DNA of 13,715 nt from an uncultured Clostridia bacterium (GCA_934613185.1 CAKTSO010000042.1:1-13715); one strand, 5' to 3'. Counted from the first letter of the stretch, positions 6,234-13,681 are shown. Notes: generated from the sequence alone by a model not told the origin. Made by a program: numbers and translations.

Positions 6234-7387
6234 GCTTCCTCCTGTTTCGCATCCGTTTTTTGATACAGCGCGCGGGCGTAAAGATACGCGGCGACACAGC
6301 CGACCGAAAGCACGGCGGCGATCACGGCGCGCAGCGTGTCGTTTAACAAATATACGAGCGTCGCGGCGGCACACGCGGGAACGGTGAACGTCAGCGCACA
6401 GGCGAGATTTCGCGCGAAATAACGGCGGCGGAAACGGACGCTGACGACTGCGCAGCAAAGCGCGGGCAGCGCGCCGCCCGAAAAGGCGCACAGGATCAGG
6501 CCCGTTTTGGCCAAAAGACCGATGTTAAGCAGCGCGCCCAGCGCGAACAGCGCCGCCGAAGCGCCGATGCAGAGCGAATTGAGGGCCAAGAGGCGCTCGC
6601 CCGGCGTGCGGTCGCAAAGCGCGCCGAAGACGCAGGAGCCGAGCGCGGCGAAAAAACCCGCGGCGGAAGACGAGACGTAGTGGGACTGTACGCCGCAGTG
6701 GCGCAGGGCGATCGTCGCGGCAGCCTGCAGACAGACACAGCAGGCGACGGCGAAGAAGTAGCGCGTGCGCACCATGCGCCGCGGGCCGACGCTTCCGGCG
6801 AAATCGCTCGCGGGCGAAAATGCGTCGGATATGGGGTAGCGCAGGGCAAAGGCGGCGACGAAAAACAGCGTTCCGCCGATCAGACCGATGAAAAGATACG
6901 TCCCGCGCCAGCCGAAGCCCGGTTCGAAAAACAGCACGCGCGTCAGCGGCGCCAGAACGGGCGAGGAAAAAAACGCGGCCCCGCAGCAGACGCCGAGACA
7001 GAAGCCGCGGCGGTCGGGGAACCAGGCGCTTACCGAAGACAGCACGCAAAGCGCGGCAAAGCCCGCCCCGCATCCGGCCACGGCGTATGAGCAAAGAAAA
7101 AACAGGCCGCTTTGATGTGCGCGGCTGGCGGCGGCAAAGCCCGCGGCATACAGCACGCATGCAAAAAGCAGACGCGCGCAAAGCGACACTTTGGGATGCA
7201 GCAGCGCGCAGACGACCGCGCCCAGGCTGAACCCGCAGGCGACAAACAGCGGCACATAGCGCAGCGACGCCAGAGAAAAGAACGCCGCGGGCGCGTGCAG
7301 CGCGCCCCAGCAGAACACGCAGCCGCAGAAGAACAGAAGCGCGCACGACAAACAAAGCATCATGATGCGTTTGCGTCCGTATGCCAT
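6230..7387 (-). CDS. Major facilitator superfamily transporter (OFA-like), unusually Cys-rich
   Basis: This 385-residue protein is almost wholly hydrophobic, with about 12 membrane segments. The segment SAWFPDRRGFCLGV in the first half resembles the loop of oxalate/formate-antiporter (OFA)-type MFS proteins, and FGALCDRTPGERLLALN corresponds to the equivalent loop of the second half; WRGTYLFIG is also family-like. The substrate is not known. By my count it has 28 Cys in 385 residues (about 7%), including CGCVFCWG near the N-terminus and VACCVC in the middle, far above the norm for this family. The start ATG at 7387 has AAAGGGGGG about 8 bases upstream. A strong promoter lies at 7449-7478. Its TGA stop shares bases with the ATG of the DUF362-ferredoxin gene, so the two proteins are very likely made together and may handle one compound. 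Confidence 0.85.
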   Translation of the reverse strand: MAYGRKRIMMLCLSCALLFFCGCVFCWGALHAPAAFFSLASLRYVPLFVACGFSLGAVVCALLHPKVSLCARLLFACVLYAAGFAAASRAHQSGLFFLCSYAVAGCGAGFAALCVLSSVSAWFPDRRGFCLGVCCGAAFFSSPVLAPLTRVLFFEPGFGWRGTYLFIGLIGGTLFFVAAFALRYPISDAFSPASDFAGSVGPRRMVRTRYFFAVACCVCLQAAATIALRHCGVQSHYVSSSAAGFFAALGSCVFGALCDRTPGERLLALNSLCIGASAALFALGALLNIGLLAKTGLILCAFSGGALPALCCAVVSVRFRRRYFARNLACALTFTVPACAAATLVYLLNDTLRAVIAAVLSVGCVAAYLYARALYQKTDAKQEEA

Positions 7388-7448
7388 GCGGTGCCCCCCT
7401 TTGCCATGCCCGGTTAAGATCCGCTTAAGAAAGCGTAAACATGGGATT

Positions 7449-7478
7449 AGTATAGCAAAACGATGGGTTATCTGTCAA
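7449..7478 (-). promoter_or_regulatory. Strong sigma-70-type promoter of the MFS-DUF362 operon
   Basis: On the minus strand, TTGACA (7478-7473) and TATACT (7454-7449) are 18 bases apart: a perfect -35 and a near-perfect -10. The start codon is about 60 bases downstream. The -35 overlaps the stop codon of the upstream lipoprotein gene. Confidence 0.8.
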
Positions 7479-7879
7479 AACAAATGCGCAGGATTCTGCC
7501 CGTCGGCATCTATGCCGCGAACGATCACGGTCACGGCGCGCGAAGAAACTTTGCCGTCGCGCGTGACGGCGCAGACGTTTCCGATCCCGGGTGACAGCGC
7601 GGTCAAAACGCCGTTTTCGTCGACACGAAACGCCGCCGTTCCGTTTTCGGCGCGGCAGAAAAACTCGACGCCGCGGCGGGAAAGCGCATCGGGATCGACC
7701 GCGCCGCCGTCCGCGCTGCGCCCTTCGACGGAAAGGGAAACCGTGTCGCCGACGCAAAGCTCGATCGACTGCGGCGACAAAATCAGCTCCGAAACGGCGG
7801 GTTCGGAAAAACAGCCGCATAACAAAACGACGATGAAACACAACGCGGCGAAGAGAATGCGGCGTGCGAGAATTTTCAT
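7475..7879 (-). CDS. Small lipoprotein with one bacterial Ig-like (Big_2) domain
   Basis: This 134-residue protein starts with a lipoprotein signal peptide: basic MKILARR, a hydrophobic core, and a lipobox LCGC with the lipidated Cys at residue 23. Residues ~31-120 form a single Big_2-type fold: ELILSPQSIELCVGDTVSLS opens it, FRVDENGVLTALSPGIGNV is the typical central strand pair, and KVSSRAVTVIV closes it. Such domains are found on cell-surface proteins and in adhesins, often in tandem; one copy alone on a lipid anchor is simple. No catalytic domain is present, and the partner or ligand is unknown. The start at 7879 has GGGGAGG about 6 bases upstream. It lies upstream of the MFS gene on the same strand, but that gene has its own promoter, so joint action is uncertain. 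Confidence 0.8.
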   Translation of the reverse strand: MKILARRILFAALCFIVVLLCGCFSEPAVSELILSPQSIELCVGDTVSLSVEGRSADGGAVDPDALSRRGVEFFCRAENGTAAFRVDENGVLTALSPGIGNVCAVTRDGKVSSRAVTVIVRGIDADGQNPAHLF

Positions 7880-7933
7880 ACCGGCCTCCCCAAAAGCGAA
7901 AAAAGACGCTTGTGTATCCTTGCGATTGCCTTT

Positions 7934-7962
7934 ATCATAAACAATAGCGGCGTTTCGCGCAA
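7934..7962 (-). promoter_or_regulatory. Candidate promoter of the Ig-like lipoprotein gene
   Basis: On the minus strand, TTGCGC (7962-7957) and TATGAT (7939-7934) are 17 bases apart, about 55 bases before the start codon. The -10 is good and the -35 only half matches. Confidence 0.4.
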
Positions 7963-7992
7963 GGATCGCGAAGCGTTTCGTTCGGACTTTCT

Positions 7993-8010
7993 ACCTAATA
8001 TACCTAATAT
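7993..8010. repeat. Tandem 9-bp direct repeat in the nhaC leader
   Basis: ACCTAATAT occurs twice back to back (7993-8001 and 8002-8010), in an AT-rich patch 104 bases before the nhaC start. Each copy holds a TAATAT that could act as a -10. The repeat may be a regulator site, or it may be an accident of base composition. Confidence 0.45.
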
Positions 8011-8113
8011 ATTGAGCGATAGATTCAACCGAATCGATCGAGATATGGTAACGATAGATCGCGCATCGATCGGATTTTTAAGAAAACTCCCGCAAAGAAG
8101 AAAGGAGACGCGT

Positions 8114-9418
8114 ATGGCGGCGGCAGTGCTTTTGCTTTTTTCGGCGGCGCTCGTGTTGTGTGTTGTGTTCGACGTATCCATCCTCTGGGCGCTGGCTTTC
8201 GGCGGCGTTTTGTTTTTCTGTTACGGCTTATGGCGCGGGCGCGGGGCGAAGCGGCTTTTCGCCGCGGCATGGCGCAGCGTCAAAAAGATCCGAAACGTCC
8301 TGATCGCGCTGACGCTCGTCGGGATGCTGACGGCGTCGTGGCGGCTGAGCGGCACGGCGGCGTTCATCGTCTATTACGCGGCGGGGCGCATTTCGCCCGG
8401 CGTCTTTCTCGCGGCGGCGTTCGCGCTGTGCGCGCTGTTTTCGCTTTTGACGGGAACGGCCTTCGGCACGGCGGGGACGTGCGGCGTGATTTTGATGACG
8501 GCGGGGCGGATGCTCGGGATCTCGCCCGTTTTGTGCGGCGGCGCGATTTTGGCGGGCGGCTATTTCGGCGACCGCGCCTCGCCCGTGTCAAGCAGCGCGC
8601 TTCTGGTCTCGGAAATCACGGGGACGGACCTTTTTTCCAACGTCAAAAAGATGCTTTGTTCGGCGGCGCTGCCGTTTTGCGTCACCTGCGGCCTCTACGT
8701 CCTCCTCGGCCTTCGAACGCGCGGCGCGGCGGGCGATCTTTTTTCGATGCTCGACGTGTTCCCGAAGAATTTCTCGCTGCACTGGACGGCGCTTGTTCCC
8801 GCGCTCGTTCTCGTCGTGATGGCGATTTTTCGCGTCAACATGCGCGTGACGATGGCGGCGAGCATTGTGAGCGCCGCTGCGGTTGCGCTTATTTTGCAGC
8901 ATGTTTCGGCGGGTGAGCTTTTCCGCGCGATGTTTTTCGGTTTCGCGAGCGCCGATCCCGAACTCGGTGCGATGATGAACGGCGGCGGAATCGCGTCGAT
9001 GCTGCGCGTGCTTTTGATCGTGTGCCTGTCGTCGACGTACGCGGGGCTTTTTGAAGAAACGGGGCTTTTGGACGGCGTCGACCGATTCCAGTCGCGTCTG
9101 GCGGAAAAACTGACGGCGCACGGCGGCGCGCTTTTGACGGCGCTCGTGTGCTCGGCGGTCGCCTGCAACCAGACGCTGACGATCATGCTGACCGACACGC
9201 TGTGCAAAAAGACGATCCCCGACGATCAAACGCGCGCCATGATGCTGGAAAACACGGCGGTTGTCGCCGCACCCATGATCCCGTGGTCGATCGCAAGCGG
9301 CGCGCCGCTTGCGGCGGCGGGCGCGGGGTCGCTCGCGATCGCGGCGGCGTTCTATCTTCCCGTGCAGATCGTCTGTTCTCTTATCGCGGCGATCGTGCGG
9401 GAGAAAAAACGAAAATGA
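8114..9418 (+). CDS. nhaC: Na+/H+ antiporter, NhaC family
   Basis: This 434-residue membrane protein, with roughly 11-12 hydrophobic segments, fits the NhaC/ion-transporter family, which exports Na+ in exchange for protons and supports pH and sodium balance. The most telling parts are LLTGTAFGTAGTCGVILM (111-128) and ILAGGYFGDRASPVSSSALL (145-164), which contains the conserved YFGD(K/R)xSP motif with Asp153, a likely ion-site residue. A second inverted half contains ACNQTLTIMLTDTL and ENTAVVAAPMIPWSIAS. The start at 8114 has AAAGGAG about 7 bases upstream; the open frame extends back to 7910, but that part lacks a binding site and lies in the intergenic region. The 234-base gap to the divergent lipoprotein gene carries a tandem repeat and probably both promoters. 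The gene stands alone and ends in a strong terminator. Transport of a different substrate (for example a malate/lactate exchange) is possible for this family. Confidence 0.88.
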   Translation: MAAAVLLLFSAALVLCVVFDVSILWALAFGGVLFFCYGLWRGRGAKRLFAAAWRSVKKIRNVLIALTLVGMLTASWRLSGTAAFIVYYAAGRISPGVFLAAAFALCALFSLLTGTAFGTAGTCGVILMTAGRMLGISPVLCGGAILAGGYFGDRASPVSSSALLVSEITGTDLFSNVKKMLCSAALPFCVTCGLYVLLGLRTRGAAGDLFSMLDVFPKNFSLHWTALVPALVLVVMAIFRVNMRVTMAASIVSAAAVALILQHVSAGELFRAMFFGFASADPELGAMMNGGGIASMLRVLLIVCLSSTYAGLFEETGLLDGVDRFQSRLAEKLTAHGGALLTALVCSAVACNQTLTIMLTDTLCKKTIPDDQTRAMMLENTAVVAAPMIPWSIASGAPLAAAGAGSLAIAAAFYLPVQIVCSLIAAIVREKKRK

Positions 9419-9419
9419 C

Positions 9420-9458
9420 AAAAGCGCTGTGAAGCGATTCGCTTCACAGCGCTTTTTT
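9420..9458 (+). terminator. Strong Rho-independent terminator after nhaC
   Basis: A 17-base perfect stem (9420-9436 with 9440-9456) closes on a three-base loop ATT and ends in TTTTTT. It begins 2 bases after the nhaC stop. The A run at the left arm gives a T run on the other strand, so it can also end the minus-strand VOC gene. Confidence 0.93.
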
Positions 9459-9468
9459 GCGTGATGCT

Positions 9469-9864
9469 TTACAGCGCCCGGCAGAATTCGAGGCGTTCGC
9501 CCGCCGGGCCGCGCAGGAAAAAGTGGCGGAAGCCCTGACGGAAAAACGGCTCGGTCACGGGCGCGTCCCATTCGGGTTTGCATCCTTTTTCGACGAGCTC
9601 GCGGAACACTTCGTCAACGTCGGCGCATCGGATCGCGATGTGCGCGACCGTCCCGTCCTGCGGGACGAACCCCGCGGGCGCGGTGACAAGCTCGATCTCG
9701 CAGCCGCCCCGCGACAAAAACGCCATGGAAAACGGGCTGCCGTCCGCGCGGACGTTCTCCTGCCGGCTTTTCAGACGGAATCCCAGGATATCGCGATAGA
9801 ACGCGACGGACGCTTCGATGTCCTGCGTCAGGATGCCGATGTGGTCAAGGCCTTCGATTTTCAT
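9469..9864 (-). CDS. VOC-superfamily protein, glyoxalase I-like
   Basis: This 131-residue protein has the paired beta-alpha-beta-beta-beta modules of the vicinal oxygen chelate fold. LDHIGILTQDIEASVAFYRD opens module one, CEIELV ends it, VAHIAIRCADVDEVF opens module two and ERLEFCRAL ends it. The expected metal ligands are all present: His8, Glu58, His75 and Glu126, the 2-His-2-Glu set of glyoxalase I and methylmalonyl-CoA epimerase-type enzymes. The exact reaction (methylglyoxal adduct isomerisation, or another) cannot be told. It is cytoplasmic, with no signal peptide. The start at 9864 has GGAGGGG about 10 bases upstream and a promoter at 9898-9926. It is a single-gene unit convergent with nhaC, whose terminator lies just past its stop. 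Confidence 0.88.
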   Translation of the reverse strand: MKIEGLDHIGILTQDIEASVAFYRDILGFRLKSRQENVRADGSPFSMAFLSRGGCEIELVTAPAGFVPQDGTVAHIAIRCADVDEVFRELVEKGCKPEWDAPVTEPFFRQGFRHFFLRGPAGERLEFCRAL

Positions 9865-9897
9865 AAATACGTTCCCCTCCGAACTGCTTTTTTTGAC

Positions 9898-9926
9898 AGT
9901 ATAAGGGATTTGCCGCGTAAATGCAA
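9898..9926 (-). promoter_or_regulatory. Candidate promoter of the VOC gene
   Basis: On the minus strand, TTGCAT (9926-9921) and TATACT (9903-9898) are 17 bases apart, with the start codon about 34 bases further on. Confidence 0.6.
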
Positions 9927-9968
9927 AGCCCGGGGCGGCGGCGAAGATGCGCGAAACGGGGCAAAAGG

Positions 9969-9996
9969 TTGAAAAAACGCGAACGTTTGTTATAAT
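9969..9996 (+). promoter_or_regulatory. Sigma-70-type promoter of the UPF0303-M3-phosphofructokinase block
   Basis: TTGAAA (9969-9974) and a perfect TATAAT (9991-9996) are 16 bases apart. The leader of about 80 bases contains a GC hairpin, GGCGGC (10012-10017) with GCCGCC (10021-10026), and then the ribosome site GGGGAG at 10067-10072. Confidence 0.75.
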
Positions 9997-10081
9997 AAAA
10001 ATGATGCAAAAGGCGGCGCGGCCGCCGATCTATTCCGATATTGAATCATCGATCGAATTATCAAGTGGGGAGACTTGCGCA

Positions 10082-10570
10082 ATGGCAACGAAAGAGGAAA
10101 TTCTGGCCGCTTACGAAGAAGCCGCCAAACAGGAAGAACAGCTTGCATACACGGCGTTTTCCAAACAGGACGCGCTGACGCTCGGTCTGCGCCTTGTCAA
10201 ACAGGCGCGCGCCCGCCAGGCGGACCTTGCCATTGAGATCTGTGTCAACGGCGTCGTGTGGTTCAGCGCCCTCGTGGGCAACGCCAACCGCAACAACCAG
10301 CGCTGGATCGGCCGCAAGCGCCGCACGGTCGAGATGATGGAGATGTCGTCTTACCGCTACGGCCTGTATCTGCAGCTGCGCGGCCAGACGATCGCCGACC
10401 AGGGCCTCGATCCGAACGCCATGACCGACAAGGGCGGCGGCTTCCCCATCCGCGTGGAGGGGACGGGCGTGATCGGCACGGTCTGCGTGTCCGGTCTGCC
10501 GAGCGTCGAGGACCACGGCCTGATCTGCGAGGCGCTGAAAAACGTGCTTCGCGTGGAAGAAGAAGCGTGA
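10082..10570 (+). CDS. UPF0303 / heme-degrading-domain (GlcG-HbpS-like) family protein
   Basis: This 162-residue cytoplasmic protein matches the UPF0303 family, which shares the fold of HbpS/GlcG proteins labelled heme-degrading. Typical blocks are FSKQDALTLGLRLVKQAR (26-43), NGVVWFSALVG (56-66), WIGRKRRTVEMMEMSSYRYG (75-94), GGGFPIRVEGTGVIGTVCVS (118-137) and GLPSVEDHGLICEAL. Members bind small ligands, and heme or cobalamin binding is shown for relatives, but the role of UPF0303 itself is not settled. I see no evidence for heme degradation here beyond family membership. The start ATG at 10082 has GGGGAG 9 bases upstream; the open frame runs back to 9947 through the promoter, so earlier starts are not used. 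The last bases overlap the GTG of the M3 peptidase lipoprotein, so the two are probably translated together. Confidence 0.88.
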   Translation: MATKEEILAAYEEAAKQEEQLAYTAFSKQDALTLGLRLVKQARARQADLAIEICVNGVVWFSALVGNANRNNQRWIGRKRRTVEMMEMSSYRYGLYLQLRGQTIADQGLDPNAMTDKGGGFPIRVEGTGVIGTVCVSGLPSVEDHGLICEALKNVLRVEEEA

Positions 10571-12372
10571 AGCGCGCGAAAACGAGACTGACGGCGCTGC
10601 TTGTCGCGGCGCTGCTTGTTGTGATGCCGCTTTGCGGCTGCGCGCGGGAATTTGCCGCAGATTTCGATCGCCGGCTCGACGCGTTCCTCGATTCGCAGGA
10701 TCGGACGGAGTCGACGAAGCAGGAGCGAGAAGCGAACGACGGCGAACACGCCTGTGTCGATTTTTCCCAAATGTCCTACGAGCGCCCGGACATGGACGAA
10801 CTGTTCGCGGCGATCGACGTTTTGGAACAATCCGCCAAATTCGGCGATGCGGCGGTCGAAGAGGCCTGCCGCACGGTCGACACGCTGTATACGAGCGCCT
10901 ACACGCAGTACAGCCTCGTGTCGATCTATCAGTCGCTCGACGTCAACGACGAGACGTATTACGACGAGTCGATCCGGCTCTATGACGAACTGTCCGAGGC
11001 CGACCGGCGGATCAACGCCGCGCTCGTGTCGCTGATCGACGACGGCTGCCGCGATGCGCTGGAGGAGTACTTCGGCGAGGAATACGTCGAGGACGTCCTT
11101 TTGAACGAGCGCCTCTACGACGATGCGGCCGCGGATCTTTTGAGCCGCGACAACGAGCTTTCCCTTCTGTACGACCGCGTCGTCGAGCAGACGCGCGCAA
11201 CGTCGGCGGACGGGCGGACATGGTCGCTCGAGGAGATTTTATCCGACGATTCGCTTTCGGCGGACGAGTATTTCGAACTTTACGACCTTTATTGCAGGGC
11301 GCTGCGCGACAACGTCTCCGACGTGTTCCTCGAGATGGTGTCCGTCCGAAACAGGATCGCCGAAACGCTCGGCTTCGACAGCTACGCCGAGTATCGCTAT
11401 CTTTGCTATACCCGCGATTACACGCCCGAGGACGCGGCGGCGTTCTGCGAGCTGGTCAAAACATACATCGTTCCCCTTTATATCGAGACGGCGTCGAGCC
11501 CGAACCCCGTGCTTTCGCTGCTTTATCAGAAATCCTACGACGAGGAAGCGACGCTCGATCTGCTCGCGGGGGAATTTGCCGCGCTCGATCCCAAGATTTC
11601 CTCGGCGTGTTCGTATATGCGCGAGTATCATCTATACGACATCGGTGTGCGCGACGGCAAGAGCGACGGAGGCTATACGACCTATCTTGACGATTACGAG
11701 TCGCCGTTTCTGTTCGACAATTTCGGCGGCGCGTTCAACGACATTCCCGGCCTGATCCACGAGATGGGGCATTACGCGAGCTTTTACAACAATCCCGGCG
11801 ACGGGCCGCTCGATTTGGCAGAGATCGACTCGCAGGGGCTGGAAATGCTCATGCTGTCCCGTTATTCGAACATCTACGGCGACAGCCTTGCGGGCGCCGC
11901 GGCGGGCGACAAGCTGGAAGACATGATGTACAGCCTTATTACCGGCTGCATGCAGGACGAGTTCCAGCGCCGCGTCTACGAAGACGGGGACATGACGATG
12001 GACGAGATCTGCGCGCTTTATGCCGAACTCAACGAAGAATACGGCCTGAGCGAAATTTATTACGCGAGCGACTGCGAGTGGACGCTCGTGTCGCACACGT
12101 TCCAAAGCCCGCTGTATTACATTTCCTATGCCGTTTCCGCCGTGCCCGCGCTGGAGATCTGGCGCGTGGCGCGCGAGGACTTCGAAGTCGGGAAGGAGCT
12201 CTACCTTTCCCTTTACGCGCGCGATCACGACGAGGATTTCCTCGAAGTGCTGGAGGATCTCGGGTTTGCCGATCCGTTTGACGAGGAGACGATTCTTGAT
12301 TTGGCGGACGCGCTCGAAGAGGAGATCGCACGCACGCGTTCGCGGCACTGGACGTTCGCGGCGGGAGAATGA
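10567..12372 (+). CDS. M3-family (oligoendopeptidase F-like) zinc metallopeptidase, lipoprotein
   Basis: This 601-residue protein starts with a lipoprotein signal peptide (KRAKTR, a hydrophobic core, and lipobox LCGC with Cys25), then an acidic linker and the long alpha-helical body of M3 peptidases. The zinc site is LIHEMGHYASF with His398, Glu399 and His402; Glu426 in SQGLEM is the third ligand, 28 residues after the first His as expected for the family. YYISYAVSAVPALEIW near residue 520 matches the C-terminal substrate-binding block. These enzymes cut short peptides inside a closed channel. Most are cytosolic, so a lipid-anchored, extracellular one suggests peptide trimming for uptake. The start is GTG at 10567, in a GTGA overlap with the preceding stop; its own ribosome site is weak (GAAGAAGAAG), which fits translational coupling. 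A much longer open frame upstream, from 10258, is a shadow of the UPF0303 gene. Confidence 0.88.
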   Translation: MKRAKTRLTALLVAALLVVMPLCGCAREFAADFDRRLDAFLDSQDRTESTKQEREANDGEHACVDFSQMSYERPDMDELFAAIDVLEQSAKFGDAAVEEACRTVDTLYTSAYTQYSLVSIYQSLDVNDETYYDESIRLYDELSEADRRINAALVSLIDDGCRDALEEYFGEEYVEDVLLNERLYDDAAADLLSRDNELSLLYDRVVEQTRATSADGRTWSLEEILSDDSLSADEYFELYDLYCRALRDNVSDVFLEMVSVRNRIAETLGFDSYAEYRYLCYTRDYTPEDAAAFCELVKTYIVPLYIETASSPNPVLSLLYQKSYDEEATLDLLAGEFAALDPKISSACSYMREYHLYDIGVRDGKSDGGYTTYLDDYESPFLFDNFGGAFNDIPGLIHEMGHYASFYNNPGDGPLDLAEIDSQGLEMLMLSRYSNIYGDSLAGAAAGDKLEDMMYSLITGCMQDEFQRRVYEDGDMTMDEICALYAELNEEYGLSEIYYASDCEWTLVSHTFQSPLYYISYAVSAVPALEIWRVAREDFEVGKELYLSLYARDHDEDFLEVLEDLGFADPFDEETILDLADALEEEIARTRSRHWTFAAGE

Positions 12373-12438
12373 GAAAAAACGCGGCTTTGCTTTTTTTGCG
12401 AAGCGTTCGGAGAATGAAGAAGGAGCAGGGAGAATTTT

Positions 12439-13647
12439 ATGGGCAAAAACGTACTGATCTGTCACGGCGGCGGGCCGACGGCTGTCATTAACGCGTCGCT
12501 TTACGGCGCGCTGCGCGAGGCGATGATGACGCCGGGTGTCGATCACATCTACGGTGCGATCGGCGGCACGGGCGGCCTTGTTATGGACGAACCGAAGCTG
12601 TTCGACCTTCGCACGCTCGATAAAAAACAGATCGATCTATTGCCGTACACACCCGCGTCGGTGATCGGTTCGGGGCGGCTGAAGATGACGGAGGAATATT
12701 TCGAGCGCATCTGCGACGTGGTGCGTTCGCACGACATCGGCTACGTCATCATGAACGGCGGCAACGGCACGATGCGCATGGTCGCGGAGCTGGCGCTGCG
12801 CCTGGAACCCGACGGCGTGCGCGTCATGGGCATCCCTAAGACGGTCGACAACGACCTGTACGGCACGGATCACACCCCGGGCTTTGCTTCGTGTGCGTCG
12901 CTTGCGGCGATTTTGACGCGCGGCATTTCGATGGACACGCGCTCGGGGCCTTTGCACGTCATGGTCGTCGAGGTCATGGGGCGCGACGCGGGGTGGCTTA
13001 CCGCGTCGACCGCGATGGCGCGCGTCAAGCCCGGCGACGGGCCGCACCTGATCTACACGGCGGAAAATCCCGTCAGCGTCGACAAGATGATGGGCGACAT
13101 TGACAATACCCTGTGCGGACGTCCCGGCGGCATCGTCGTCGCGGTCGGCGAGGGGATCAAAAACGAGCTGGGCGAACCGTTCTGCCCGCCGATCGAGACG
13201 CCCAACGGCGACGTGCTCTACGGCGGCATGGCGAACCACATTTCCGCGCTCATCGTGCAGAAACTCGGCATTCAGGGTCGTCCCGAGCGTATCGGCATGC
13301 TGGCGCGCACGGACTACCGCGCCTCGAATCTCGACCGAAGCGAGGCGATCGACATGGGCCGCCTTGCCATGCTCTGCGCGGCAAAGGGCCATACCGGCAT
13401 GGTCGTCGGCTGGGAGCGCGTCTCCTCTTCGCCCTATAAAGTCGAGCCGATCTTAACGGCGGCGACCGCCGTCGCGGGACGCAACAAGACGATCCCCGCG
13501 GACTGGTTCAACGATGAAAAGAACGACGTCAACGAAAAGTTTATCGAATACATGCGTCCGCTTTGCGACATGCTTCCGCCGCAGATGGCGGATCCGCTGA
13601 CGCCGCCGGTCGTGGGCGTGCCCGAGTTCATTATCCCGACCAGGTGA
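12439..13647 (+). CDS. Phosphofructokinase of the PPi-type lineage with altered donor-site residues
   Basis: This 402-residue protein is a phosphofructokinase, converting fructose 6-phosphate to the 1,6-bisphosphate. It has the layout of clostridial PPi-dependent enzymes: CHGGGPTAVINASL (8-21), VIGSGR (75-80), GIPKTVDNDLYGTDHTPGFA (131-150) with catalytic Asp137, and EVMGRDAGWLTAS (178-190). Lys134 sits where PPi-dependent enzymes carry Lys and ATP enzymes Gly. The preceding loop, NGGNGT (106-111), has Gly110 where the PPi enzymes have Asp and the ATP enzymes Gly, and Asn109 where most have Asp. The donor (ATP or PPi) is therefore not clear from the sequence. The start at 12439 has AGGGAG about 6 bases upstream. 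It follows the M3 gene by 66 bases with no clear promoter, so it is probably co-transcribed. Confidence 0.9.
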   Translation: MGKNVLICHGGGPTAVINASLYGALREAMMTPGVDHIYGAIGGTGGLVMDEPKLFDLRTLDKKQIDLLPYTPASVIGSGRLKMTEEYFERICDVVRSHDIGYVIMNGGNGTMRMVAELALRLEPDGVRVMGIPKTVDNDLYGTDHTPGFASCASLAAILTRGISMDTRSGPLHVMVVEVMGRDAGWLTASTAMARVKPGDGPHLIYTAENPVSVDKMMGDIDNTLCGRPGGIVVAVGEGIKNELGEPFCPPIETPNGDVLYGGMANHISALIVQKLGIQGRPERIGMLARTDYRASNLDRSEAIDMGRLAMLCAAKGHTGMVVGWERVSSSPYKVEPILTAATAVAGRNKTIPADWFNDEKNDVNEKFIEYMRPLCDMLPPQMADPLTPPVVGVPEFIIPTR

Positions 13648-13681
13648 AGGCGGAAGCGGCGCGCGCATACGCCTGCGGCAT

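Noticed and set aside
7421..7445. Five-codon reading frame in the MFS operon leader (Met-Phe-Thr-Leu-Ser-stop)
   Set aside because: It has no convincing ribosome site and no attenuator-like alternative hairpins nearby, so a leader-peptide role is not supported.
8033..8080. Repeated ATCGATCG motifs upstream of nhaC, and a similar one at about 10048
   Set aside because: GATCG/CGATC strings are common throughout this GC-rich sequence, also inside genes, so a shared operator cannot be claimed from these few copies.
8588..9583. 331-residue minus-strand open frame across nhaC
   Set aside because: It is an Arg/His-rich shadow that also runs through the strong nhaC terminator into the VOC gene region; no family features.
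12384..12404. Hairpin GCTTTGC-T7-GCGAAGC between the M3 and phosphofructokinase genes
   Set aside because: The T run forms the loop and does not follow the stem, and one pair is G-U. It does not look like a terminator, so co-transcription remains the simpler reading.
11632..12546. 304-residue minus-strand open frame across the M3 peptidase and the start of the phosphofructokinase gene
   Set aside because: It lies antisense to two well-supported genes and crosses the gap between them. No recognisable domain.
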